From: DASRHT01 sp035293765
GTDB taxonomy: Bacteria > Chloroflexota > Ktedonobacteria > Ktedonobacterales > Ktedonobacteraceae
Direction of reading: 5' to 3'
Assembly (NCBI GenBank): GCA_035293765.1
Contig: DATGMF010000025.1
Location: forward strand, 1 to 64,000
Length of the DNA: 64,000 nt
Part shown: one piece after another, positions 51,160 to 59,657 of the stretch
How positions within the stretch are numbered: position 1 is the first letter of the stretch
Layout of the letters: every line of letters starts with the position of its first letter
Program-made: the position numbers and the translations under genes
The notes under the pieces: model-generated
What the model saw: only the letters and a program-made list of their open reading frames with translations
The model's database searches: none
What the model was told of the DNA's origin: nothing

Positions 51160-52887
51160 TTATGCCGTTCTGATCTTTGCCAGTTCTTCCAGGCCAAGCT
51201 CCTTGATAAGCTGCGACCGTAGCTCGAACTTCTTGATTTTGCCGCTGGCGGTGAGGGGATAGGCCGTCACGAAGGTATAGTACTTGGGAACCTTGTGCCT
51301 GCTGATATTGGCTTTGCAGTAGCTGCGAATCTCTTCCTCGGTCGCACTCTCGCCAGCTTTCAGGCGCAGGACGGCCACCGATTCCTCTCCCATCACGGCA
51401 TCGGGCACACCAATCACCTGAGCATCTTCTATCTTGGGATGACGCATCAGGAACTGCTCGACCTCAGCCGGATAGACATTTTCGCCACCCCGGATGATCA
51501 TTTCCTTGACCCTACCAACAATATTAACATATCCCTCCGCCGTCATCGTTGCCAGGTCGCCTGTATGCAGCCAGCCCTCTTTATCGATGGCTTCATCGGT
51601 CTTCTCAGGCATATTGTAGTAGCCCTTCATCACAGGGAAGCCGCGCATCAGCAATTCGCCGCGCTCCCCAATGCCGACCGCTTCGCCCGTCGCGGGATTG
51701 GCGATCTTGACCTCTAGATGGGGATACGGTTTTCCCACCGTTGCCGACTTGAGCTCAAACGTATCATCGTCAAGCGTCATCGTGCCTGCCCCGGTAGACT
51801 CGGTCATGCCGAAGAAAATTTTGCAATCGGCTCCCATCGCTTGCCGGACCTGCTCCATCAGCACAACGGGGATAGATGTACCTCCGGTATACACCTGACG
51901 CAACAGCGCGAGATCGAACTCGCCGGCCGAGAAGCGGGGGTGGTTGAGCATGGCAATCAACATGGTCGGGACGCAGAAGGAGGTTGTGCCCTTCTCCTTA
52001 TGCAGCAGCTCCAGCTCTTTGGCCGGGTCGAAGGCGATCAGCGGGATCATCGTTAGCCCGTTCATCAAAGAGAAAATAACGAAGTTCGAGCCAGCGATAT
52101 GGAAAAGCGGCATGGGGCTGATGTAGCGATCTGCGGAGTAATCCTGGTCATGGGTGATGACATGCACGGTATTGGTAATGTTGTAATGGGTCAGCATAGC
52201 GCCTTTGGGGAAGCCGGTTGTGCCGCTGGTATACATGATCATCGCCACATCCTGCGGCGTCACGCTGGCTTTGCGCACCTGTAATTCCACGTTAGTGGTG
52301 TGCTCACCCGCAGCCAGGACCTGTGAGAAGAGTAGACAGCCGGGCCGGGGAGTATTGCCGATCAGGACGACGCGTCGCAAACGAGGAAGCGCCTCGCTCT
52401 GCAATGGCTCCTGGAGTGGATCGGCAAGGCTTTTCAATTCGGGAACGATCTGGTAGACCGAATCAAGGTATGAATTGCCGCGATGCTCCTCTACCATGAA
52501 CAGGGTAGTAATATCGCCCTGGCGCAGGACGTACTCGATCTCCCCTTTCTTATAGGCAGTGTTCACCGTCACCATCACCGCCCCGATGCGGGCGAGCGCG
52601 ATCTGGAGCAAGATCCACTCCGGCAGGTTAGGTGCCCACACAGCAACGTGTTCCCCCTTTTGAATGCCCAGCGCCAGCAGCCCCTTTGCCAGTCGATCCA
52701 CCTCGTCGCGGTACTGGCGGAAACTGAGACGCAGATCAAGCCCTATTTCGGGATAATTGTAGACCAGCGCCTCCTTGTCTGGTCTGAGAGCTGCTTGTCG
52801 GTCAAGCATCTCGCCAATCGTGCTGTTGATCAACTCCAGGCCAGCATCTTCGGCCTGCCAGATCGCGCGATCTCCCTGAACTGCCAT
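51160..52887 (-). CDS. fatty-acyl-CoA synthetase (AMP-forming)
   Basis: 575 aa from the ATG at 52885-52887 with GGGAAAGGAG upstream. It activates carboxylic acids to acyl-adenylates and then thioesters. The ATP loop MYTSGTTGFPKGAMLTH, the A5 motif FGMTESTGAG, A7 GWLHTGDLA, A8 GRVKEMIIRGGENVYPAEVE and the catalytic lysine in TASGKIKKFEL are all intact. It resembles medium/long-chain FadD or FadD-like ligases. Transcribed alone. Confidence 0.94.
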   Translation of the reverse strand: MAVQGDRAIWQAEDAGLELINSTIGEMLDRQAALRPDKEALVYNYPEIGLDLRLSFRQYRDEVDRLAKGLLALGIQKGEHVAVWAPNLPEWILLQIALARIGAVMVTVNTAYKKGEIEYVLRQGDITTLFMVEEHRGNSYLDSVYQIVPELKSLADPLQEPLQSEALPRLRRVVLIGNTPRPGCLLFSQVLAAGEHTTNVELQVRKASVTPQDVAMIMYTSGTTGFPKGAMLTHYNITNTVHVITHDQDYSADRYISPMPLFHIAGSNFVIFSLMNGLTMIPLIAFDPAKELELLHKEKGTTSFCVPTMLIAMLNHPRFSAGEFDLALLRQVYTGGTSIPVVLMEQVRQAMGADCKIFFGMTESTGAGTMTLDDDTFELKSATVGKPYPHLEVKIANPATGEAVGIGERGELLMRGFPVMKGYYNMPEKTDEAIDKEGWLHTGDLATMTAEGYVNIVGRVKEMIIRGGENVYPAEVEQFLMRHPKIEDAQVIGVPDAVMGEESVAVLRLKAGESATEEEIRSYCKANISRHKVPKYYTFVTAYPLTASGKIKKFELRSQLIKELGLEELAKIRTA

Positions 52888-53098
52888 TAGTGTTGCTCCT
52901 TTCCCATCAAACAAGCCATTTCATATTAACGTGCTTGTTCGTTTCTGCAAAATAGAGATAATGTATTGCTCCATTGTAAACTTTTAGGGAAGGAAATGCC
53001 ATTTTTGAGGTCTTCCGCTTGTGTTGGTGGAGAAATCGGGGTAAGCTTATCACTCAGCCGAGCATCTTCAGAGGATAGCTTGAGCCGTATGGGTCTAT

Positions 53099-54253
53099 TT
53101 ACACGATTTTCACTTCTCCAACTTGAACCCGAAGTGTGGCAGTAGACGTGACCGCAGTACTAACAAAGGTCTGCCACAGCAAGACACCATCCCTGGCCCG
53201 AAGAGCATATACATATCCACTGTTGTCACCGACGTAAACTATTTCGCTCGTTGCTGTGGGTGATGACAAAAGCGTTGCGTTTGTCTGGTAGCGCCAGCGA
53301 ACAGTGCCGTCATCAGATCGGCACGCAAAGAGATCACCGTCTTGTGTGCCAACGTAAAGCATATCGCCTTGAATAGACAATCCTGTTGGACGATTCGCTG
53401 ATGTGGCTTCCCCCAAGGATTGTTGCCAGAGCAACGAGCCATCACTTGCCTGCAAAGCGCAGATGGAGGAATGCTGCCACTGCCTTACCTCATCACCGGA
53501 TGCTAAAGAGGAGAACTCGCCCTCTGTTTCAGAAAGGCTCAAGTACACACGTCCTTCTAGGACGAGAGGAGAAGAACACATCAAAGTCGTTTCTCCCAAC
53601 TCCCTCTGCCAGAGAAGAGAGCCATCGTTGGCACGTAGAGCCGAGCAACCATGGGAGGTGCTGAGGTAGAGGACGCTCCCCACGACAGCGAAAGGGAAAG
53701 CACTCGCCTCTGGAAGCTGAACGCGCCAGAGAAATGTTCCATCTTTTGCTCGGAATGCAGAAAGGAAAGGCTTCAAGGGTGGGTTGACTTGAGGTGCGAT
53801 ATACACAATTTCATGAGAAACGGTAGGACTAGTACAAATGTGTAGGCTAGGATAGGGAAGTGTATCCAGATCACCATCGATGGCAGATTGCCAGAGCAAA
53901 GCACCATCACGAGCCTGAAGGGCGTAAATGCTTCCTTCTACACTACTGATATAGACAGTTTCATCAACGATGACAGGAGCATGAGAAGAATGACGACCTT
54001 CTAGCTGATAGCTCCAAAAAGGAACTCCATCGCTTCTACTCAGGGCTTGAACGAAGTAGTCAGGGTGGTGAGAGATATTCACATACAGAACATCATTTGC
54101 TAGAGTGGGATAGGTCACTCCTGGAAGAGAATACCTCTGAATGATGGCGCCACTGCTGCTCTCCAAGACATAGATATCTTCCTGGCTCACGTAGAGCGTT
54201 GAGTCAGAAAGCAGAAGCCGTGGAGGAAGAATTATGCTCGCAGTTTGCATCAT
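53099..54253 (-). CDS. PQQ-like beta-propeller protein
   Basis: 384 aa from the ATG at 54251-54253 (AAGGAG five bases upstream). At least eight repeats carry the tryptophan-docking pattern ALxARDGxLLWQ (for example GSIYALQARDGALLWQ, GYVYALRARDGVLLWQ), predicting a six- to eight-bladed propeller. No signal peptide, membrane helix or PQQ-enzyme active-site residues are seen, so it is a cytoplasmic (or non-classically exported) interaction scaffold. Similar to BamB-like and WD40-like repeat proteins. Confidence 0.85.
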   Translation of the reverse strand: MMQTASIILPPRLLLSDSTLYVSQEDIYVLESSSGAIIQRYSLPGVTYPTLANDVLYVNISHHPDYFVQALSRSDGVPFWSYQLEGRHSSHAPVIVDETVYISSVEGSIYALQARDGALLWQSAIDGDLDTLPYPSLHICTSPTVSHEIVYIAPQVNPPLKPFLSAFRAKDGTFLWRVQLPEASAFPFAVVGSVLYLSTSHGCSALRANDGSLLWQRELGETTLMCSSPLVLEGRVYLSLSETEGEFSSLASGDEVRQWQHSSICALQASDGSLLWQQSLGEATSANRPTGLSIQGDMLYVGTQDGDLFACRSDDGTVRWRYQTNATLLSSPTATSEIVYVGDNSGYVYALRARDGVLLWQTFVSTAVTSTATLRVQVGEVKIV

Positions 54254-54480
54254 ATTACTCCTTAATTGCAACCGATAGACATATAACATTGTCTTTCTAA
54301 GAATACCATATTTGGCAGTCAACTGCTTGTTCCTTGATGCTTCCGAAGCCCCTATCAGCTCTTCTAGAAGGCAATATTAAGCTACCCCTGTCTGTGCTGT
54401 ATAGCTTCGCCGCATATCTCTCTCCCTATTTTATAGTGAGCAGGCATAGTGAAGAAGGAAGAAGTTAATTCAGCAGCAGC

Positions 54481-54509
54481 AAGCCTCTGGCAGGAGACGC
54501 CAGAGGCTT
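54481..54509 (-). terminator. hairpin terminator after the secreted protein gene
   Basis: AAGCCTCTGGC (54481-54491) and GCCAGAGGCTT (54499-54509), 46 bases past the stop of the minus-strand gene at 54555. Confidence 0.6.
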
Positions 54510-54554
54510 CCACTTCAAAGAAACGAGCTTTAAGCCCTTCCCGGATATGGATTT

Positions 54555-55106
54555 TTATGGGCAAGGTGGTACAAACGGATGAGGATTATTAGATAGCCTT
54601 ACGTCAGGACTAATCGTAAAATTGTTAGAAGAAGCTTGAAATGTACCAATAGGAGTGGATACAGTGCCAAATGCGAAAACAGTTATGTGTATATGAAAGG
54701 CTGGAAATGCAGTAGGCACACCGTCTGTACAGATCACACAACCACCTTGGAAACCTAGCGCGAATGCCGCTGTCTGCTGATCTTTCAGTTGGGCGGAAAC
54801 AGGGGTACTCTGATTAGGAAAAGGAGCGCAGTCTGTATAGTTTGTATTCACGCGTGTTGTGACATTAAATGTAAAACCACAAGTATTGCTCGTCTGAACT
54901 ACGATATCAAATGTTTGCGAGCCGACATTTGTGGCCTGTGCAGCTACTATAAGGCACTGCTGAGGCGGCAAACTTTTAGGCGGAGATAAGGCAGGCCCAT
55001 GTACATTAGATATTGATGCGGCAAACGCAGGAACCGCAGCAAACATAAAGGCGGCGACAGTGATCACTAACGCAAAAACTACTCTTATTGATTTCCAATA
55101 CAACAC
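54555..55106 (-). CDS. secreted hypothetical protein
   Basis: 183 aa with a clear Sec signal peptide (residues 1-29, VVFALVITVAAFMFAAVPAFAA). The mature part has six cysteines, Pro-rich ends and beta-strand-like segments (TFDIVVQTSNTCGFTFNVTTRV, AFHIHITVFAFGTVSTPIGTF). No family recognised. AAGGAG-like AAGAAGGAG lies upstream. Predicted to be a small disulfide-stabilised extracellular domain. Confidence 0.65.
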   Translation of the reverse strand: MLYWKSIRVVFALVITVAAFMFAAVPAFAASISNVHGPALSPPKSLPPQQCLIVAAQATNVGSQTFDIVVQTSNTCGFTFNVTTRVNTNYTDCAPFPNQSTPVSAQLKDQQTAAFALGFQGGCVICTDGVPTAFPAFHIHITVFAFGTVSTPIGTFQASSNNFTISPDVRLSNNPHPFVPPCP

Positions 55107-56016
55107 GGCTCACTCCTTCTTGAACTCTGTAAACGTAGAAGCTACTGTGCGACTTGCGGTCTTCGCTCTTGGTCAATCCAAGCCGAACTTTCCTTTTCTA
55201 GCAAGATAGAGAAATGATGCTCTGTCTCGCGTCGCTAAACTCTCGCTGAACGCTCTTCATAAGCATATCAACAGAAGATGAATAGCGAAAAGTTGGTGGA
55301 AAGACGCAAAGAAAGCTAAACTTATCCAAGATTAAGCTGGAAATAGCTTTTTTTGACTCTAGAGCTATTCTCGGCTGAGAGATTAAAAAGAGCTTAGCAT
55401 GAAAAAAGTGGAAAAACAAGTGAAAAACTACGACAATTTTTGTACGTATATCTACAATGAAAAAGAGTTTTGTATATTATTCCGAGCTTTATGATATACT
55501 ATTGTTATCGTTTGGAATAGAGGCAATATAAATGTGAGAGATGGAAAATAGAGATATGTGCATCGAACGGAGAGAGACTGTTGGATATCCTGTCTTATGT
55601 TTCCAATAATTGAGAATCTTGCCAAACTAGCTCCAAAGGTTAACGAAATATCACAGTTCATATGAACAGCTTCTTGAGCGTGCCTATCATTCTCAGCATG
55701 TCGCCAAACGAACACTGGAGAAACATATTAAGCAGATTCGTAGCAAGTTGCGTCCCTATGGACTTGGCGTGTCTCGTGTGCGAAAGCTGGGCTATCTGCT
55801 CAACGAAATTACTTCCTCTGTAGGGCGCACGGAAATCAACGAGACTTTTGGTCGTAAGGGTGCTGATCCCGAGAAGAGGCTCTCAGTCAAGGAAAAACCT
55901 ATGTAGTTGCAAACTGGGTGCAGGATAGACCTGACCGAGAACGCCTAAAGCTAAGTCCGGTTTTACATTTCGCCACCAACATCAATCAGCAGAAGGCGCA
56001 TTTTTGGAAGCAACTG
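55107..56016. other. gene-poor AT-rich region with a regulator fragment
   Basis: About 900 bases between the secreted-protein gene and the primase. AT-rich left half without a supported ORF; the right half contains the winged-helix fragment at 55631-55906. Composition and fragmentation suggest a decayed insertion. Confidence 0.4.
55631..55906 (+). pseudogene. winged-helix regulator fragment
   Basis: The open frame between TAG (55628) and TAG (55904) encodes VAKRTLEKHIKQIRSKLRPYG then GLGVSRVRKLGYLLNEI, the recognition helix and wing of an OmpR-type (Trans_reg_C) DNA-binding domain. There is no in-frame start or N-terminal domain. It is probably the tail of a regulator whose front part has decayed or been deleted. 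Confidence 0.5.
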
Positions 56017-57114
56017 CTAAAACGAGGAAGATTTGAGTGCCTGGGGCGACGGGGCGACCAGTTCGATCAGCGGCTCTACCGCCTCGCGTCCGATGCGGCG
56101 CCAGCGTTCGTTCCAGTCTTTGCCCCAGCGATCCTGGGGCGGCAGGCAAAGCGTGACGGCTACACCTTCGCGCGCGAGCAGGTCGGCGATGCGATTGCTT
56201 GCCATCTTGCCCCCCTCGTCCCCGTCCAGGGCCAGGATTACCTCTTTTACCTGCGAGGGAAGCCAGTCAGGCTGCATGGAGGTGCCGGTCAGCGCCACAA
56301 CTTCGTTTCTCGTGAAGCCGACAGAGAGCAGGGTCAGGCGATCAAATGCGCCTTCAACCACGATGACCGAACGCGCCAGTTGATCAAAGTCAGAGCTAAA
56401 CCAGCCCGCCGGATTGGTCTTGATCCAGCGCCTGGCTCTATCACGCTCATCAAGCAGCGCCTTATGATAGTTTTCGTCCATCCCCGAGCGCCATCCCCAG
56501 AGGGTGCGCCCGATATAGCCGTGGCTCATGGGGGAAACAAGGGGAAAGATGATGCGCCCGCTCCAGCGCCGCAACTCGCTCCGAATTTGCGCTTTGGCAG
56601 GCAGGAAGCAGACGCCAGCCGCGAGCGCAACGTCAACGGAAAGTTTGCGCTCACGCAGGTACATACGAGCGAGCCGGGAACGTGCCAGCGCAGGATTCAT
56701 CCGCCTTTCCAACGCAGTAAGTGTCCCAAGTTCCTGCTGTTGCCATATAGGGGTCTCCGGCTGCTCGCGGAATAAGGGAAGCTGATGTGCAGGCGGCAGC
56801 CGCTTCTGCACGCGAGGAACTGTTGACGGGCGGAATGGATAAGAGGGCTGGCTATTATCAGGTTGGATATCGTAATGGAGAAGGTGGGCCGCCGCTTCGG
56901 GATTCCATTCAGCGACCAGCACAACAGCCTGACAGGTGGCATTAAAGCAATGACCCCAGCCGGTTACGCGGTTGATCGAGAGTGAACGCTGATGATCGCT
57001 CCCGTGAATGTGACAGTAAGCCCGTACGCGCTCGCCAGAAGCAAAAGGACGCCATAGATCAGCTTGAGAAATCACCTCGATTTTCTTGCCCTGCTGCGTA
57101 ATCACTGTTGTCAC
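56017..57114 (-). CDS. CHC2/Toprim primase-like protein
   Basis: 365 aa. An N-terminal zinc site Cys34-x2-His37 ... Cys56-x4-Cys61 resembles the CHC2 finger of DnaG. After a linker comes the primase core (ALERRMNPALARSRLARMYL, GVCFLPAKAQIRSELRRWSGRIIFPL, GYIGRTLWG), then a Toprim domain with the catalytic Glu in VIVVEGAFDRLTLLS and DxD in LALDGDEGGKMA. It is shorter than chromosomal DnaG and lacks the helicase-binding C-terminus, as in mobile-element primases. A putative SOS box lies 106 bases upstream. Confidence 0.85.
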   Translation of the reverse strand: MTTVITQQGKKIEVISQADLWRPFASGERVRAYCHIHGSDHQRSLSINRVTGWGHCFNATCQAVVLVAEWNPEAAAHLLHYDIQPDNSQPSYPFRPSTVPRVQKRLPPAHQLPLFREQPETPIWQQQELGTLTALERRMNPALARSRLARMYLRERKLSVDVALAAGVCFLPAKAQIRSELRRWSGRIIFPLVSPMSHGYIGRTLWGWRSGMDENYHKALLDERDRARRWIKTNPAGWFSSDFDQLARSVIVVEGAFDRLTLLSVGFTRNEVVALTGTSMQPDWLPSQVKEVILALDGDEGGKMASNRIADLLAREGVAVTLCLPPQDRWGKDWNERWRRIGREAVEPLIELVAPSPQALKSSSF

Positions 57115-57429
57115 TTATCAATGCCTGCACAATTACTTGCTGCCGCCACCTCTAAGGAAGAGCCGCAATCCTCTATAGAAGCGATATTTTCACTAAAAAC
57201 CACAGTGAGGATGATTTATATAGAACTTATGTTCTATGAGATATATTACCCTAAAAATGGGTAAATTGCAATAGGCCGGGCCGCGTTTGCAAAGGGGACG
57301 CCATAGTTTTTGCGCAAGTCCATGCTATTAAGTCCGCAAGATGGGAGAAGTTTTTCCTATTTTTCTGCTATAGACTATATCTATAAAAGTGAGAGACAAT
57401 ATTCTGTAGACGAAAGAAGGAGACACATT
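57115..57429. other. 315-base intergenic region with SOS box
   Basis: Contains the promoter of the primase (minus strand) and of the VOC gene. Apart from the GAAC-N4-GTTC palindrome nothing is recognised. Confidence 0.4.
57220..57237. promoter_or_regulatory. candidate SOS/LexA box (ATAGAAC-TTAT-GTTCTAT)
   Basis: A perfect 7-4-7 palindrome containing GAAC-N4-GTTC, the Gram-positive-type LexA operator. On the minus strand it overlaps TATATAA, a possible -10 element of the primase promoter. This suggests damage-inducible expression of the primase. Confidence 0.5.
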
Positions 57430-57927
57430 ATGGCAGGCACCAACATCGGAACACACCAGAAGATCACCCCGTTTTTGTGGTTTGAGGATAACGCTGAAGA
57501 GGCTGTCAACTTCTATACCTCCATTTTCAAAAATTCGCGGATCAACAACATAACGCGTTATGGGGACGCGGGTCCAGGACCAAAAGGCTCAGTTATGACC
57601 GTAGAGTTCCAGCTTGAGGGTCAGGCATTTGTGGCTTTGAATGGCGGCCCGGAATACAAATTCACACCGGCCATTTCGTTTTTCGTAGACTGTGAAACGC
57701 AGCAGGAAGTTGATGAGTTATGGGAGAAACTCACGGCGGGCGGAGAAGAACTCGCGTGCGGCTGGCTCACAGACCGGTATAGCGTGTCGTGGCAGATCAC
57801 TCCCAGGGTTTTAATTGAAATGTTGCAGGACAAAAACCCTGAGAAGGCGCGCAGAGTGACGGAGGCCATGCTCCAGATGAAAAAGATTGACATCAGAACT
57901 TTGCAAGAAGCTTATGCGCAAAGGTAG
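57430..57927 (+). CDS. VOC-family (PhnB-like) protein
   Basis: 165 aa from the ATG at 57430, chosen for AGAAGGAG just upstream. Typical PhnB/3-demethylubiquinone-methyltransferase-like features: KITPFLWFEDNAEEAVNFYTSIF, GSVMTVEFQLEGQAFVALNGG, and ELACGWLTDRYSVSWQITPRVLIEML. These are glyoxalase-fold dimers with possible metal sites but usually unknown substrates. It lies 90 bases ahead of the alpha/beta hydrolase gene, maybe co-transcribed. Confidence 0.9.
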   Translation: MAGTNIGTHQKITPFLWFEDNAEEAVNFYTSIFKNSRINNITRYGDAGPGPKGSVMTVEFQLEGQAFVALNGGPEYKFTPAISFFVDCETQQEVDELWEKLTAGGEELACGWLTDRYSVSWQITPRVLIEMLQDKNPEKARRVTEAMLQMKKIDIRTLQEAYAQR

Positions 57928-58019
57928 CCGTGGAGGGTGTTCGAGTCCCCGACGCGAACCGATCTCTGGTTTCGCGTGGTTAAGTAGAAGCAGTACTGAA
58001 GCTAAAGGAGTCGTTGTTA

Positions 58020-58826
58020 ATGACAAACAATTCGACAGGAAAGTACGCCGCCATCAACGGCATCAATCTGTATTACGAGATTCATGGCACAGGTAAGCCT
58101 TTAGTCATGCTGCACGGAGGCTTCGGAACATTTGATATGCTTGCTGCGCTCTCCCCCATGCTTGCGCTCAATCATCAGGTCATTGGCGTCGATCTTTATG
58201 GGCATGGGCGTACGGCTCTCACTGATCGCCCCTTCAGTTTTGACCAGATGGCTCGCGATATCGCCGGACTTATCCGCCATCTGGGGCTGGAGAAAGCCGA
58301 CCTGCTTGGCTACTCGCTCGGTGGGATGGTGGCTTTGCAGACCGCTATTCTCCATCCAGAATGCGTCGATAAGCTTGTAGTAATCTCCGCGCCCTTCAAA
58401 CGTACTGCCTGGTATCCTGAAGTTCGCACAGGCATGGCTTCGATTGCCGCCGAGCCCTTTATTGGCACCCCTATGCATGAAGCCTATATGAGAGTCGCGC
58501 CAAAGCCAGAGGACTTTCCTCACTTTGTCGCCAGGATGAGGGAGGCTATGAGCCAGGACTACGATTGGACGGAGTCCGTTTCCGCTATGAAAACTCCCAC
58601 GCTGATGATCGCGGGCGATTCCGATTCTTTCCCGCCCTCACATGTTGCCGAGTTCTTCAGCCTGCTGGGTGGGGGTATGAGGGACGCTGGCTGGAATGGT
58701 GAAAATCTCATCCCGTCGCAACTTGCCATCTTGCCCGGCGCTACTCATTACGACATCATAGACCGCCTTGATCTTCTGCTCCCGGTGTTTTCCCCTTTCC
58801 TTGATGGGGGAGCGCTACAGCAATGA
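58020..58826 (+). CDS. alpha/beta hydrolase
   Basis: 268 aa from the ATG at 58020 (AAAGGAG ten bases upstream). Catalytic triad: Ser99 in GYSLGG, Asp near residue 196 in IAGDSDSF, and His near 245 in GATHYD. The oxyanion HGGF motif is at residues 32-35. The opening INGINLYYEIHGTGKPLVMLHGG is typical of epoxide-hydrolase/haloperoxidase-like members. Substrate unknown. No signal peptide. Confidence 0.92.
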   Translation: MTNNSTGKYAAINGINLYYEIHGTGKPLVMLHGGFGTFDMLAALSPMLALNHQVIGVDLYGHGRTALTDRPFSFDQMARDIAGLIRHLGLEKADLLGYSLGGMVALQTAILHPECVDKLVVISAPFKRTAWYPEVRTGMASIAAEPFIGTPMHEAYMRVAPKPEDFPHFVARMREAMSQDYDWTESVSAMKTPTLMIAGDSDSFPPSHVAEFFSLLGGGMRDAGWNGENLIPSQLAILPGATHYDIIDRLDLLLPVFSPFLDGGALQQ

Positions 58827-58850
58827 TCACCACCCGAAACCTTCGTAGAG

Positions 58851-58920
58851 ACGAGATTGATCGCGTCTCCCACGATGAATCGGGGAGCTACAGCGCCTGT
58901 TTGCGCCATCGTCAGACGGG
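58851..58920. repeat. composite palindromic repeat (CTCCCACGATGAATCGGGGAG core)
   Basis: GTCTCCCACGATGAATCGGG and GAGCTACAGCGCC are the inverse of cores at 12121 (CTCCCCGATTCATCGTGGG) and 31374; CGTCAGACGGG follows. It sits between convergent genes. Confidence 0.6.
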
Positions 58921-58940
58921 CACACCAGGCGTTGAGCCGC

Positions 58941-59654
58941 TCATAGCTTTTTCAGGATGATTGGCGAGTCGTTCACGTCCATCTTCAGGTGGGCGCTGGG
59001 AGCGGTTCCCACGTCCGCGTGAACTCCATCGTTCTGGATCAGTAGATCAGGGAAATCGCTGGTGATGGAACTGAGAATGCCGGTAACATCGATGTGGAAT
59101 GAGGCTGCCGCGGGAAGAGCAAGATCAATTGAGCCTCCATTGACGTCAAACGTGCAGGATGCTTGAGGTGCAACCGCGCCACTGAAGCGAACCGGACCAC
59201 CGTTGTTTTGCAGGCTGGATTGTCCCTCCAGCGTAGCCTGCGCCAGGGTGATCGTGCCGCCGTTGGTCTCTAGCTGCATCTGTCCGCTTACCCCGATTAC
59301 ATCAATGGTGTCGGCATTGATCTTCAAGTCGGTCTGTGCTGGCACGATAATGGTGCGGTTGCAGTCACTAAGCGTCACGGTATTGCTGCTTTGATCTAGC
59401 TGATAGGGAGGGAAAGGGAACCCTTCGATAGTAATCTGATCCGCGGCTTTGCCTGCCTGAATATGGATTGAGCCGGTACAACTGGTAACGACCAGCGTTG
59501 GATGTGGTTTCGTCGAGATTCTGGTGCCGGTCTGATATGCATAGATGAAGAAGGCGAGGCCCGCGATCAGAACGACCATGAAAATCAGGCACCCCAGAGG
59601 GTTACGCTGTCCCGGCCTTAATTGCTGTACCCGCTGCGGTGAATAATACTGCAT
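58941..59654 (-). CDS. membrane-anchored DUF4097-like beta-repeat protein (copy 1)
   Basis: 237 aa. A cytoplasmic N-terminus is followed by one transmembrane helix (about residues 20-41, GCLIFMVVLIAGLAFFIYAY). The exported remainder has parallel-beta-type repeats (TNGGTITLAQATLEGQSSL, NNGGPVRFSGAV, VNGGSIDLALPAAASFHIDV), the pattern of DUF4097 putative adhesins. It follows its paralogue by 3 bases, so the two are an operon. Function inferred only as envelope-linked. Confidence 0.75.
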   Translation of the reverse strand: MQYYSPQRVQQLRPGQRNPLGCLIFMVVLIAGLAFFIYAYQTGTRISTKPHPTLVVTSCTGSIHIQAGKAADQITIEGFPFPPYQLDQSSNTVTLSDCNRTIIVPAQTDLKINADTIDVIGVSGQMQLETNGGTITLAQATLEGQSSLQNNGGPVRFSGAVAPQASCTFDVNGGSIDLALPAAASFHIDVTGILSSITSDFPDLLIQNDGVHADVGTAPSAHLKMDVNDSPIILKKL

Positions 59655-59657
59655 TTT

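Noticed and set aside
54382..54564. 60-codon minus-strand ORF after the secreted-protein gene
   Set aside because: It spans a terminator hairpin, lacks a ribosome site and overlaps the end of the upstream gene.
57925..57965. GTGTTCGAGTCCCC resembling a tRNA T-loop
   Set aside because: The flanking bases cannot form a 5-bp T-stem and there is no acceptor or anticodon arm upstream; it lies between two coding genes.
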